64,000 bases of DNA from Bacteroidota bacterium. Lineage in GTDB: Bacteria; Bacteroidota; Bacteroidia; Chitinophagales; Chitinophagaceae. Both the position numbers and the translations under genes were made by a program. A model generated the notes under the pieces. The model searched no databases. It was given only the letters and a program-made list of their open reading frames with translations, and was not told the DNA's origin. Within the stretch, counting starts at the first letter, position 1. Each line of letters starts with the position of its first letter. This document shows positions 44,632 to 53,463 of the stretch, piece by piece. The stretch is taken from assembly GCA_023437225.1 (NCBI GenBank), contig JAEZGS010000004.1, forward strand, positions 1 to 64,000, in the 5' to 3' direction.

Positions 44632-47370
44632 TTACCATTTAGATGTGAATGAATAATCGCCTGATCCAACTTCAAAAACAGCTGCTTCTCCCTCCATGCG
44701 CAAATACTTTATATCGCGCTTAGCTCCCACAGATGCATTTCCCTCTCTGATCGATTTCAACTGACGGGTTGGAACGTAAACAGTGGCTACCGAATTAGCA
44801 GGCACACTGATATTGAGTTGCAGTGTACCATTTGATTTCTTCCATTCAGACCTGATGATTCCCTTCACTGATTTGTAATCGCCTTTTGCAAACTGAAGAT
44901 CTTTGATGATATAAGGGCGAATGGTGAATTTTTCAAAACCCGGAGCATCGATATCGGGCAGGATGCCCAACACATACTTGTACAACCATGATCCAACAGA
45001 ACCCATCATCGGATGATTGTGCGAGTTCATCGATCCACCTGTTTCATACTCCCAACGCTCCCACAATGTGGTAGCACCATTGGCAAGCATATAACCCCAG
45101 CTAGGATAGGTTGTCTGTGTTGCAATCCTGTATGCCACATCCACATGCCCGTTCTCTGTTAAGGTCTCCAGCAAATATTTTGTACAAAGGTTGCCGGTAG
45201 TCAGATGGTAGTCGTATTCCTTTACTTTGGCAACAAGATTCGCTACTACTCCTGGAATACGTTCCTTGCTTGCAGCACCAAGGAACAACGCAAATGAATT
45301 GCAGGATTGATTGTTCGTTGCATAACCGCCGGTCTTTTCATCATAGAACTTATCGTTGAATGCTTTCAATGTTTTTTCAGCCAGTGCATCGTATTTCTCT
45401 TTATCCGATTTATTGCCAATTACATCAGCCATCTTCGACATCAATCTTGAACAATAATACAGATAGCCTGTCGACATAAAATTGCCAGGAGTATTTTTTG
45501 ATATCGCCCCATAGCCATAACCCTTTTCGCCAAACTCCGCAGGAGGCGACCAATCGCCGTAATAACTGTACTCAACGATTCCGTCTTTTGTTCGGGTCAC
45601 CAGGTAATCCACCCATGCTTTCATTTGCTGATAGTTATCACGAATGATCTGTGTGTTGCCGTAATATTCATAACTCTTCAACGCAAGCAGTAAGAAACTT
45701 GCAGATACAGGATCTGCGGGCTTTCCACCCACTTTATAAGGCGCAGTATCAGTGATCTCGCCATTCTCATTCTGCGTATCGCTGACATCACGGATATACT
45801 TGTCGTACAAACGATGCAAATTGAAATTATACACTGCTTGTTCGATCCTTACAGTGAGATCATTCAGCCAACCCATTCTTTCATCCCGTTGCGGGCAATC
45901 TGTTGGAATGCTGTGCAGGTTACTTGCTTCTGTACGCTTCACCATCTCGTTGATCCTGTTCAGCAGATCATTACTCGAAGTAAATGAACCTGCTTCTTCA
46001 ACATCGGATCGCACCTGCTTTACGGTAAAATCATTGATCTGCGGTTTCGATCTCAATCCTTCAATCTGCACAAATCGAAATCCATGATATGTAAATCTCG
46101 GCTCCCATTCTTCGACACCGGAACCCTTCATTATATAAGTGTCTGTGGCGAACGCAGTTCTTAGATTTTCCTGGTTCACGGTTCCTTTCTCGTACAGAGT
46201 TTCCGAGAAACGCATGGTGATCTTCTGACCTCTTTCTCCTTTTACTTTTATGTGCAACCATCCTGCTGTGTTTTTTCCTGCATCAAGAACATACACACCC
46301 GGCTCAGGTTCAGTAAGAGAAACGGGCTTGAATGAATCCACTATCCTGATGGGCTCGAGCTGTTGCGCAACCATCTTACCTCCGGGTGGCTCTACCACGG
46401 GAGCGACACCCCAGAACTGGTTGGGAAGTCCTTTAATGATGGTATCTGAAGGCAGATTCCACTCGGGCTTTTCCATCCTTGCATCATAAGCTTCTCCGTC
46501 GAGTATGCCCGATGAAATGACTGGGCCCAATGTTACATTGCGAATTGAATTGGATGCGATCGTTTCCTGTGTGCCATCGCTGAATACAAACTCCATTTGC
46601 ATCTTCAGCTTCGGCATACCGTACCATCCCGGAGCAACTGCAACAACCATCACGTTTTCCTTGTTCAGAAAATCTTTGATGTCGTAAGTGGTATAATATA
46701 CTCTCTTACTGAAATCGCTGGTTGCAGGATCGAGTACATAGTCACCCACCTTCTTACCATTGATTTGCATTTCGTAGTAACCAATACCAGCCACATAAGC
46801 GCGTGCTTTCACTACCTCCTTACCAAATGAAAATACTCTTCTGAAATAGTGTACCCTTCCGATCCATCCTGATGGAAAGCCCACCCAGTCGGCCCACTGC
46901 CAATCGGATTCGTTTAACAGACCCATTTCGAAATTGGCTACCTGCGGTGAAGGAAGTTCCTTATTATCCGCAGCCCATACTTTGACTTTCCAGAAATATT
47001 TTTTCCTGCTTTGCAGTGGTGCACCTTTGTACAACACGCCGGACGACTGGCTGGAATTCACCTTACCGCTGTTCCATACAGTGCCGTCCTGTTTGTCCAA
47101 TTGTTCAGGAGATTCTGCAACCAACACCTGGTATGCAGTCTGCCTGAAGTTCCGGTCACTGCTTGTAAATTCCCAACTAAATTGTGGCGCCGTAGCATCA
47201 ATACCCAGAGGATTCGCTGCGTTGTTGCAACGAAGATTCGTAATGGTAAAGCGCTGTTGGGCGCCACTGTCCTTAACAAAAACCAACGAAAAAGCCCAAC
47301 AAAGAAGTAAAAGCATGGATGCTCTCCTGAATTGAATGCATCTATTCATGGAAGAATTTTTATATGGCAA
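44632..47370 (-). CDS. Alpha-L-rhamnosidase, GH78 (second of two)
   Basis: Second exported GH78 enzyme (912 aa) with a signal peptide near 15-38 and the same architecture as its neighbour: Fn3-like module, N-terminal beta-domain, (alpha/alpha)6 catalytic domain, C-terminal beta-domain. The catalytic motifs are PTDCPQRDERMGWLNDL near 487-503 and GATTLWERWEYETGG near 753-767, followed by SMNSHNHPMMGSVGSWLY. By eye the two proteins agree mainly in catalytic blocks, so they look like divergent paralogues, probably with different linkage or acceptor preference. Confidence 0.93.
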   Translation of the reverse strand: MPYKNSSMNRCIQFRRASMLLLLCWAFSLVFVKDSGAQQRFTITNLRCNNAANPLGIDATAPQFSWEFTSSDRNFRQTAYQVLVAESPEQLDKQDGTVWNSGKVNSSQSSGVLYKGAPLQSRKKYFWKVKVWAADNKELPSPQVANFEMGLLNESDWQWADWVGFPSGWIGRVHYFRRVFSFGKEVVKARAYVAGIGYYEMQINGKKVGDYVLDPATSDFSKRVYYTTYDIKDFLNKENVMVVAVAPGWYGMPKLKMQMEFVFSDGTQETIASNSIRNVTLGPVISSGILDGEAYDARMEKPEWNLPSDTIIKGLPNQFWGVAPVVEPPGGKMVAQQLEPIRIVDSFKPVSLTEPEPGVYVLDAGKNTAGWLHIKVKGERGQKITMRFSETLYEKGTVNQENLRTAFATDTYIMKGSGVEEWEPRFTYHGFRFVQIEGLRSKPQINDFTVKQVRSDVEEAGSFTSSNDLLNRINEMVKRTEASNLHSIPTDCPQRDERMGWLNDLTVRIEQAVYNFNLHRLYDKYIRDVSDTQNENGEITDTAPYKVGGKPADPVSASFLLLALKSYEYYGNTQIIRDNYQQMKAWVDYLVTRTKDGIVEYSYYGDWSPPAEFGEKGYGYGAISKNTPGNFMSTGYLYYCSRLMSKMADVIGNKSDKEKYDALAEKTLKAFNDKFYDEKTGGYATNNQSCNSFALFLGAASKERIPGVVANLVAKVKEYDYHLTTGNLCTKYLLETLTENGHVDVAYRIATQTTYPSWGYMLANGATTLWERWEYETGGSMNSHNHPMMGSVGSWLYKYVLGILPDIDAPGFEKFTIRPYIIKDLQFAKGDYKSVKGIIRSEWKKSNGTLQLNISVPANSVATVYVPTRQLKSIREGNASVGAKRDIKYLRMEGEAAVFEVGSGDYSFTSKW

Positions 47371-47395
47371 ATAATAAATAGGGCGAATCGAAAGT

Positions 47396-48367
47396 CTAAG
47401 CGATCAGCTTTCTTAAAAATCTCGAAGTCTTTACTGCATCGTTCTCTTTGATCAATGAATCTATCTCATCATAGTAGGTATCTACGATCTGTTCATACTT
47501 TCTCACCCATAATATACTTTCTGAAATAGCATCTACTGCATCTTCGCGATATGGATACTGATCCATTGAGATCCAACCATTGTATCCTGTTTTCTTTAAC
47601 CAGAACAGCAATTCAACATACACCGTAAAATGTACACTGCTAACGATCATATCATCATCCCATGTACCATGATTATCGTTAAAGTGCATATGGTATAAAA
47701 GATCACCAGCACGTTTAGCCAATACCACTGCTTCAGCAACATTCTCGCCTGCATAGAAACTATGGCCCGTATCAATTGTAACGCCTACATTATTGCAACC
47801 AGTTTCTTTTGCAGCAAGGATCGTGTCAGCCATTCTTGCATGGTAAGAGAAATTTCTTGGTTCCTTTGGTTTGTATTCCAAAGAATATTTAAGCGATGGG
47901 AACTCTGTTGCAAGTGTCCTGGTGCTTTCGGTTAGCCAGTCGCGCTCCTGGTTATAATCTGTAGCCAATAAATAATCATATCCATCCTGGCCAAGCCATA
48001 GGTTGACAATATCACAATCCATTCTTAATGCGATCTCACTCATTTGTCGCAGGTAATCCAATGCACGCTGGCGAATCGCCGGATCAATGTTGGTTATACT
48101 GCCCTTTCCAAATTCCGGTATTGTGAAAGTATCCGGAATGATACTAGCGCATGCGATACCAGCACCATCAAGTGCTTTCTTCATCTCACTTACATTATCC
48201 GGACGAATGTCCCATGTTCCAACTAGCTCAATACCCTGAATATTTGGCACTCGTTCGATGGCCGACCTAAGCATTTCTTCCGTTGACGGATTGTTTTTGT
48301 AGCCCGGACAAAACCGATCTCTCGTGTTGCCCAGGTTTCCAAGGATGATAGCGTACTTATTGTTCAT
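47396..48367 (-). CDS. Xylose-isomerase-like TIM-barrel protein, candidate L-rhamnose isomerase
   Basis: TIM-barrel sugar isomerase/epimerase (323 aa) without a signal peptide, so cytoplasmic. Probable metal ligands are E164 in SLEYKPKEP, D199 and H202 in TIDTGHS, H228 in HMHFNDN and the acidic cluster D237-D239 in TWDDDM. The pattern EYKxxEP ... DxGH ... HFND ... DDD resembles the RhaI-type L-rhamnose isomerase of Pseudomonas stutzeri, although this protein is about 100 residues shorter. The cluster otherwise has transporter, kinase and aldolase but no isomerase, so this gene fills the gap. An epimerase of the IolE/IolH type is the alternative. Confidence 0.68.
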   Translation of the reverse strand: MNNKYAIILGNLGNTRDRFCPGYKNNPSTEEMLRSAIERVPNIQGIELVGTWDIRPDNVSEMKKALDGAGIACASIIPDTFTIPEFGKGSITNIDPAIRQRALDYLRQMSEIALRMDCDIVNLWLGQDGYDYLLATDYNQERDWLTESTRTLATEFPSLKYSLEYKPKEPRNFSYHARMADTILAAKETGCNNVGVTIDTGHSFYAGENVAEAVVLAKRAGDLLYHMHFNDNHGTWDDDMIVSSVHFTVYVELLFWLKKTGYNGWISMDQYPYREDAVDAISESILWVRKYEQIVDTYYDEIDSLIKENDAVKTSRFLRKLIA

Positions 48368-48383
48368 GTTTCAGGTTTAAACT

Positions 48384-48467
48384 ATTTTCCATTTCCCATT
48401 TCCCATTTCCCATTTTCCATTTCCCATTTCCCATTTCCCATTTCCCATTTGCCATTTCCCATTTTTT
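48384..48467. repeat. Heptamer tandem array (TTTCCCA)
   Basis: About twelve units of TTTCCCA with single-base variants (TTTTCCA, TTTGCCA) fill almost the whole interval between the tandem-aldolase stop codon and the isomerase start codon. Both genes are on the - strand and probably in one transcript, where the array would read as a purine-rich leader (TGGGAAA) just upstream of the isomerase. Confidence 0.9.
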
Positions 48468-48468
48468 C

Positions 48469-49794
48469 TTATTCCATTGCCCACTCATAATTCTTCCACT
48501 TGCTCATCACCCTTCCAAGCTCCTCCACCTGTTCATCACTAATAGGGATCATCTTACCCAGCGAACTGGCGAGCACAATCGATTTAGCACTGAATTCAGC
48601 AACCTCAAGATAATCGAATGCCTGTAACAACTTACTGCCGGCAACGATCACGCATTCATTTTTAACGATAACCACCGGATACTCGGTAGAAATTATTGAA
48701 GGAATTTTATTGACGCCGGCGAACTGTTCACCAAATTCTACCATGCCCACATTCTGCAAATAGATCCAAGTCTCAGGAATCGTTCTCACATTGAATTGAG
48801 CGCCAGTGATTGCGAACGAAGTCAGGTATGTCGATTGTGTAATGATCACCGCATTGACATCTGGATGTTGCTCATAAATTTCCTGGTGTAGGTAGGCCGA
48901 TTTACACGGGAACTTTCCCTTCTCACGTTGTCCTTTTTTAATCTGCACGATGTCCTCAAGCTTCAAATCCCAGTTAGAACAACCATGCGGCGTGATGAGA
49001 AAATCATTATCGCGCCAGCGCGCAGATACGCTTCCATAAGCCCCCAACATCAATCCCTGCTCACAGGCACGTTTTACGATCTTGCATATCTCCTGTCTTT
49101 TTTCCCGCTCTGAAGACGGATGAGTAACCGACTTCGCCTCCGGAAAAATATCAACCTCCTGCCCACTGTGCATAGCAAGCAACTCGTCGGATAAATAGGC
49201 AGGTTTTCCAATCATGTTTCCATACAAAACAGACCGCGCACTGATCTCCATCGACTCAAACTTTTGATACGCATCAGATATGTTCGAACCACCGATCACG
49301 GTTCCATGATTTTCCATGATCACAGCACTATAACCAAGTCGGAATTGTTCCGCAATGCTTTCCCCAAGTTCCGCACTTCCGGGTAGTGCATAAGGCGCAT
49401 AACCTATGTTTCCACAAAGCGACTTTAACTGGGGAAGAACATTTGTGTTTGGAGTTTTTCTCACAATGCTGAATGCAACTAATCCCGGAGGATGCGCATG
49501 TACAATTGCTCTAATGTCAGGCCTTGCTTTGTAAATGGCCTGGTGAAACGGGTATTCGGAAGAAGGCTTATGATCTCCAATGATAGCGCCATCGGCTTTC
49601 ATACATACTATATCTGAAGGTTTCAAAAGCCCCTTATCAACGCCGGTAGGTGTGATCCAAATATCTCCATTCTCATCAATGATCGATAAATTACCACCTG
49701 AAGTAGTCGTTAATATCTTTTTATAAATGCGATGCATCACCAGTGTTATCTGATCGCGGGGATGCATTGATTTTGTATTGAGCAAGCTATCCAT
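48469..49794 (-). CDS. Tandem class II aldolase/adducin-domain protein, second domain degenerate
   Basis: A 441-residue protein made of two class II aldolase domains (about 10-210 and 230-430). Domain 1 keeps the zinc site and acid: E80 in SSEYPFH, H99 and H101 in VHAHPP and H163 in ENHG, plus TTSGGNLS at 30-37. In domain 2 the aligned positions are A300, T319, S321 and E380, so all catalytic residues are lost while the fold-defining segments (SVSARW, ITPHGCSNWDL) persist. It could be an aldolase or phosphatase-like enzyme with a structural half. It is the first gene of the rhamnose operon, divergent from the regulator. Its role next to RhaE, which already has an aldolase, is unclear. Confidence 0.82.
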   Translation of the reverse strand: MDSLLNTKSMHPRDQITLVMHRIYKKILTTTSGGNLSIIDENGDIWITPTGVDKGLLKPSDIVCMKADGAIIGDHKPSSEYPFHQAIYKARPDIRAIVHAHPPGLVAFSIVRKTPNTNVLPQLKSLCGNIGYAPYALPGSAELGESIAEQFRLGYSAVIMENHGTVIGGSNISDAYQKFESMEISARSVLYGNMIGKPAYLSDELLAMHSGQEVDIFPEAKSVTHPSSEREKRQEICKIVKRACEQGLMLGAYGSVSARWRDNDFLITPHGCSNWDLKLEDIVQIKKGQREKGKFPCKSAYLHQEIYEQHPDVNAVIITQSTYLTSFAITGAQFNVRTIPETWIYLQNVGMVEFGEQFAGVNKIPSIISTEYPVVIVKNECVIVAGSKLLQAFDYLEVAEFSAKSIVLASSLGKMIPISDEQVEELGRVMSKWKNYEWAME

Positions 49795-49828
49795 AATTTA
49801 TGTCTAAGTGAATATATCAGCAGGCAAA

Positions 49829-49876
49829 CAAACATAATGTTCAATAGCATCATTACTATCCTGCTGTGACCTGAGC
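49829..49876 (-). promoter_or_regulatory. Candidate promoter and regulator site of the rhamnose operon
   Basis: On the - strand TATGTTTG (49836-49829) matches the Bacteroidota -7 box TAnnTTTG exactly and lies 34 bp before the ATG at 49794. No TTTG is found at the -33 position, which suits an activator-dependent promoter. About 30 bp further upstream is GCTCAGGTCAC (49876-49866), shared with the region before susC. The box is a good match; regulation through the 11-mer is inference. Confidence 0.5.
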
Positions 49877-49970
49877 GAATGAAGTTTTTTTCAACTAATT
49901 TTTTTGTTCCCCGAATCTCAAAATGCTCTATATTAAATGTTTGTTTTAACCCCTTTGCAAACACAGCCAT

Positions 49971-51002
49971 ATGAAAGAAGTAAAGATCATCGACCTGCTT
50001 ACCGTTGACCCCTATTCAAGCACTTCGAAGTATCTCCAGATCGCCAATGCAGTATTAAAACAGATTGAAAAAGGAAACATTAAGGCAGGGGATAATATGC
50101 CATCTATAAATGAACTGAGCATTGAACTGGACATTGCCCGTGATACAGTTGAAAGGGGTTATAAGCATCTTAGAAAACTTGGTGTGATCAATGCTGTACC
50201 TCGCAGAGGTTACTTCATTGAAAACACCGAATTCAGGCGCCCCCTGAGTGTATTCCTGTTGTTCAATAAGCTGAGTATTCCGAAGAAAACCATCTACGAT
50301 GCTTTTGTAGATACGCTTGGAGAGCAGGCGGGAATTGATTTTTATGTTTACAACAACGACTTTCATCTCTTCAAACGCATGCTTGCGAGCAACAAAGATC
50401 CTTACACTCACTTTGTGATCATTCCTCACTTCGTTGAGGGTGGTGATAACGCGCATGAGATCATCAATTCGATTCCAAAAGATAAGCTGGTAATGCTCGA
50501 CAGAACCCCAGCGGGAGTAACAGGAAATTATGCATCGGTGCTGATCGATTTTGAGAACGATATCTACCAGGCTTTGAACGATGCGATCGATCGGCTGGTT
50601 AAATACCATACCATCAACATCATCTTCCCCAAAAAAAGCTATTACCCACGCGAAATACTCAAAGGCTTCACTCACTTTTGCCAGGACTTCACCTTTCAAT
50701 ACAAGATCGTAAATGATGTAACCGAAGCAGAGATCAATCCTGGTGAAGTATACATTAATCTTATCGAAGACGACCTTGTTTCATTGATTGAAAAGATCAA
50801 CACTACTCAATATGTTATCGGCGAGCAGGTAGGAATAATTTCATACAATGAAACTCCAATAAAGAAAGTTGTTTTAAATGGGATCACAACCATATCCTCC
50901 GATTTTCATGAAATGGGAGTAATGGCAGCGAAAGCTGTGCTCTCGGGTGCACCGGTGAAAGAAAAAGTTCCGTTCAGATTAACGTTGCGACCTTCATTAT
51001 AG
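49971..51002 (+). CDS. GntR-family regulator with LacI-type sugar-binding domain
   Basis: Transcription factor (343 aa) with a GntR winged helix at about 15-85 (KYLQIANAVLKQIEKGNIKAGDNMPSINELS, then LDIARDTVERGYKHLRKLGVI). A periplasmic-binding-protein-like domain follows at about 95-340, including VLNGITTISSDFHEMGVMAA near the end. Ligand-sensing domains of this kind bind sugars or sugar phosphates. It diverges from the nine-gene rhamnose operon across a 176-bp region and is the only transcription factor in this region, so it is the likely rhamnose-responsive regulator. Its site may be the shared GCTCAGGTCAC element. Confidence 0.88.
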   Translation: MKEVKIIDLLTVDPYSSTSKYLQIANAVLKQIEKGNIKAGDNMPSINELSIELDIARDTVERGYKHLRKLGVINAVPRRGYFIENTEFRRPLSVFLLFNKLSIPKKTIYDAFVDTLGEQAGIDFYVYNNDFHLFKRMLASNKDPYTHFVIIPHFVEGGDNAHEIINSIPKDKLVMLDRTPAGVTGNYASVLIDFENDIYQALNDAIDRLVKYHTINIIFPKKSYYPREILKGFTHFCQDFTFQYKIVNDVTEAEINPGEVYINLIEDDLVSLIEKINTTQYVIGEQVGIISYNETPIKKVVLNGITTISSDFHEMGVMAAKAVLSGAPVKEKVPFRLTLRPSL

Positions 51003-51011
51003 CTGCCTGTT

Positions 51012-53435
51012 CTACGGACTTTTTCTTGCGGATTCTAATCCGAAATGATTGACAGTGCTGATGCTTATGATCGATGGATCATTCCACAACAAGGTTACAT
51101 CCGCTTGCAAGGGTTGTGGAATTACAGGATATGCGTCGTCTCCATTCGTATCAAATTGCTGGTAGCTGCCAACAGAAGGGAAGCGGCCAACCAATTGATC
51201 GCCTTTGTAAATATTGAAATGACTGATCCCCGATTCAATGTCTGCATCGACCTTCCATGTCATCGAAACGGTAACATTATGACGGCGCTCCATCTTTACA
51301 CCATAAGGAGCCGGGGGTGGTGTTCGATCAACGATCGTTCCGGTAATTGAATACTCTCTCCATTTTACAGCCATCAATGAATCCGGCAACCATGCTGCAG
51401 ATAATTTGTTCCCGGGATACTCCGAAGCACGATATATGTTTAAGCTTGATGTGTCCGCCAGCCAGGCGCGACGTTGATCTACCTGTCGCATTAACTTATA
51501 TCCTTTGTCTTTCCCATCAGGCATGCGTTGTGACATGATCGATTCAAAGAAAGGTATCGCCAGGTATCTTACGTAGCTAAAATTATGATTCTGATGAGGA
51601 GTCAATGTTATAGCAGCATTGCCGCCTGCAGACCTCAATGCCGAGAAGGTATTTTCTGCCGACTTCCAACAACACGCATCGCCCGCAGTTCCCGCGTGAC
51701 GTATCATAACCGGTACCTTCGCTGCCCCTTCCGGATAAGTGAACTGGGGATCCAGGCCCGGCGAATAGCTGAACAGGGCCATGATGCGTTCAGGATATTT
51801 TGTCATCATCGATTGGGCCCAATAGCCACCACCGGAATGTCCCCATAACAACCAGGACGCATCGTTCAATTCTTTATGCTTTGAGAAATCACTAACCTCT
51901 TTTATTGCTTTGAGTAAGGCATCAGCGCTACCGGATTCCGCATCTTTCCAATCGTGACAATTGTTTTTTGCATCGTACAGATCAGGCCCGATAACAGCAA
52001 GCTTCCATTTCTTTGCGAAGGCCTGATATTGCAGATCGTATGCACTGGAAATACCTCTTCCTTCCATCGTGCAGCCATGCTGATGAATAAAGATGCCTTC
52101 AATTACATCCACATCTTTTGGAATGAACACCGCATAACGAGCAGAATCAAACTTATACTTTGGATCGCTCTGTGTCAAAACGTAAATGTTTCCATTATCT
52201 ACCATCCGGTGATCAATGGCAGATGGCTTAGATCCTTGCGCATATAACTCAGGCACGTCTGAACGAAGTCGCTCAAACATTCTCTTTCCACCAACTTCAT
52301 TTGGGTGATGATACACCTGCCAGCCATAACTTCCTGTGTAATCCTCCCAGTACATAGTAGACTTATCAACCTCTTTGCCATCACCAGCCAAAGATGTAGC
52401 AAGGTCAAAGCGAGATCCGTCAATGCCTTCATCAGCGCGTACTTTAGCGATCAAAGCATTTTCTTTCACCTGTGTACCGCTTTCATTGGCGGGTATGTTG
52501 TTTAGTATCGGAATAGAATTTTGCGACCTGATATAAGCAACCAACTCTTTTAGCTTCTCTTCCGTATTGCCTCCATTCGTACCAATTGTCACCATTACAT
52601 ATTGACTCCTGATATAAGGCAGCTCATTCTTTATGTATTCCAACACCATGTCAATGGTTGCGCCACCGCGACCGCTTGACATCGCATTTCCATCAAGACT
52701 CTTAATAACCTGCTGGGTCCATGACATGGGAAAATCCTGTGTTGGAAAATACCCTTCTGGCTGAGTGATGGAGTCGCCATATAAAAGAAGCTTCACATTA
52801 TTTTTCAGAGCCTTAACCGTAATTCGTTTGACAAGCATCGAAGTGCCGCTCTTAAGTCCAAAACAATAATGATCCCATTGCATGCCAACACTGTAGCCCG
52901 TTTGAAGCGCACCCTTACCAACACCACCCTGCCCATCATGCACTGCAACCAGTTCAGATGACTTTCCTGACTTAAGGTCGACAATGCGAATCTTACTTTG
53001 CTGATAGATATGATACACTTCCACCAGGTAATCTCGATCTGCGCGTAAAAAATCAACTTTCATTTCTTTCAATGGATGAGTTGCAATAGAGATCTTTTTA
53101 TTGGCAACGTCAACAAATGCATTGAAATCACCTTCACTGCTGCGAAAGATAGCTACTGCATCGTTCGAGAATCTTGCGGTGTATTGAACCATCCTCTCTG
53201 CAATAGCATAAAATTTATTCAATCGTACTACATTGTTGGTACCCGTGATCTTCAGACCTTCACTGCCATAGGTTGCAATGTTATTTGTAGTTAACATTGG
53301 TGTAGACTTCACGCCTGCAAGTTTCATGTCGAACAATACAGCATGCGACTTATCAACCGCAGATGGGTTTCCATTTGCTATACCAACGGAAAAGAACAGT
53401 TTAAGTAGAACAATCACAGGAATGGAGCTCATCAT
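51012..53435 (-). CDS. Fused SGNH hydrolase and alpha/beta-hydrolase, probable carbohydrate esterase
   Basis: Exported multidomain protein (807 aa). After a short hydrophobic leader, residues about 30-210 form a beta-rich module. An SGNH/GDSL hydrolase follows: block I GDSIT with S222, block II SSGRGGATID near 253-262, block III GTNGGN near 285-290, and H377 in HHPNEVGG. A second hydrolase at about 415-650 has the nucleophile elbow GHSGGG with S534 and H617 in HQNHNFS, like feruloyl- or PHB-depolymerase-type esterases. A final Fn3-like module is at about 700-807. Both catalytic sites look complete. It lies in the SusCD operon, so removal of two kinds of ester from the imported glycan is likely. 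Confidence 0.85.
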   Translation of the reverse strand: MMSSIPVIVLLKLFFSVGIANGNPSAVDKSHAVLFDMKLAGVKSTPMLTTNNIATYGSEGLKITGTNNVVRLNKFYAIAERMVQYTARFSNDAVAIFRSSEGDFNAFVDVANKKISIATHPLKEMKVDFLRADRDYLVEVYHIYQQSKIRIVDLKSGKSSELVAVHDGQGGVGKGALQTGYSVGMQWDHYCFGLKSGTSMLVKRITVKALKNNVKLLLYGDSITQPEGYFPTQDFPMSWTQQVIKSLDGNAMSSGRGGATIDMVLEYIKNELPYIRSQYVMVTIGTNGGNTEEKLKELVAYIRSQNSIPILNNIPANESGTQVKENALIAKVRADEGIDGSRFDLATSLAGDGKEVDKSTMYWEDYTGSYGWQVYHHPNEVGGKRMFERLRSDVPELYAQGSKPSAIDHRMVDNGNIYVLTQSDPKYKFDSARYAVFIPKDVDVIEGIFIHQHGCTMEGRGISSAYDLQYQAFAKKWKLAVIGPDLYDAKNNCHDWKDAESGSADALLKAIKEVSDFSKHKELNDASWLLWGHSGGGYWAQSMMTKYPERIMALFSYSPGLDPQFTYPEGAAKVPVMIRHAGTAGDACCWKSAENTFSALRSAGGNAAITLTPHQNHNFSYVRYLAIPFFESIMSQRMPDGKDKGYKLMRQVDQRRAWLADTSSLNIYRASEYPGNKLSAAWLPDSLMAVKWREYSITGTIVDRTPPPAPYGVKMERRHNVTVSMTWKVDADIESGISHFNIYKGDQLVGRFPSVGSYQQFDTNGDDAYPVIPQPLQADVTLLWNDPSIISISTVNHFGLESARKSP

Positions 53436-53463
53436 GCGCTTTGTTATAACAATCTTTTTAGAG

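Noticed and set aside
50055..50699. 214-codon - strand frame
   Set aside because: It is antisense to the GntR-family regulator, which has clear domains.
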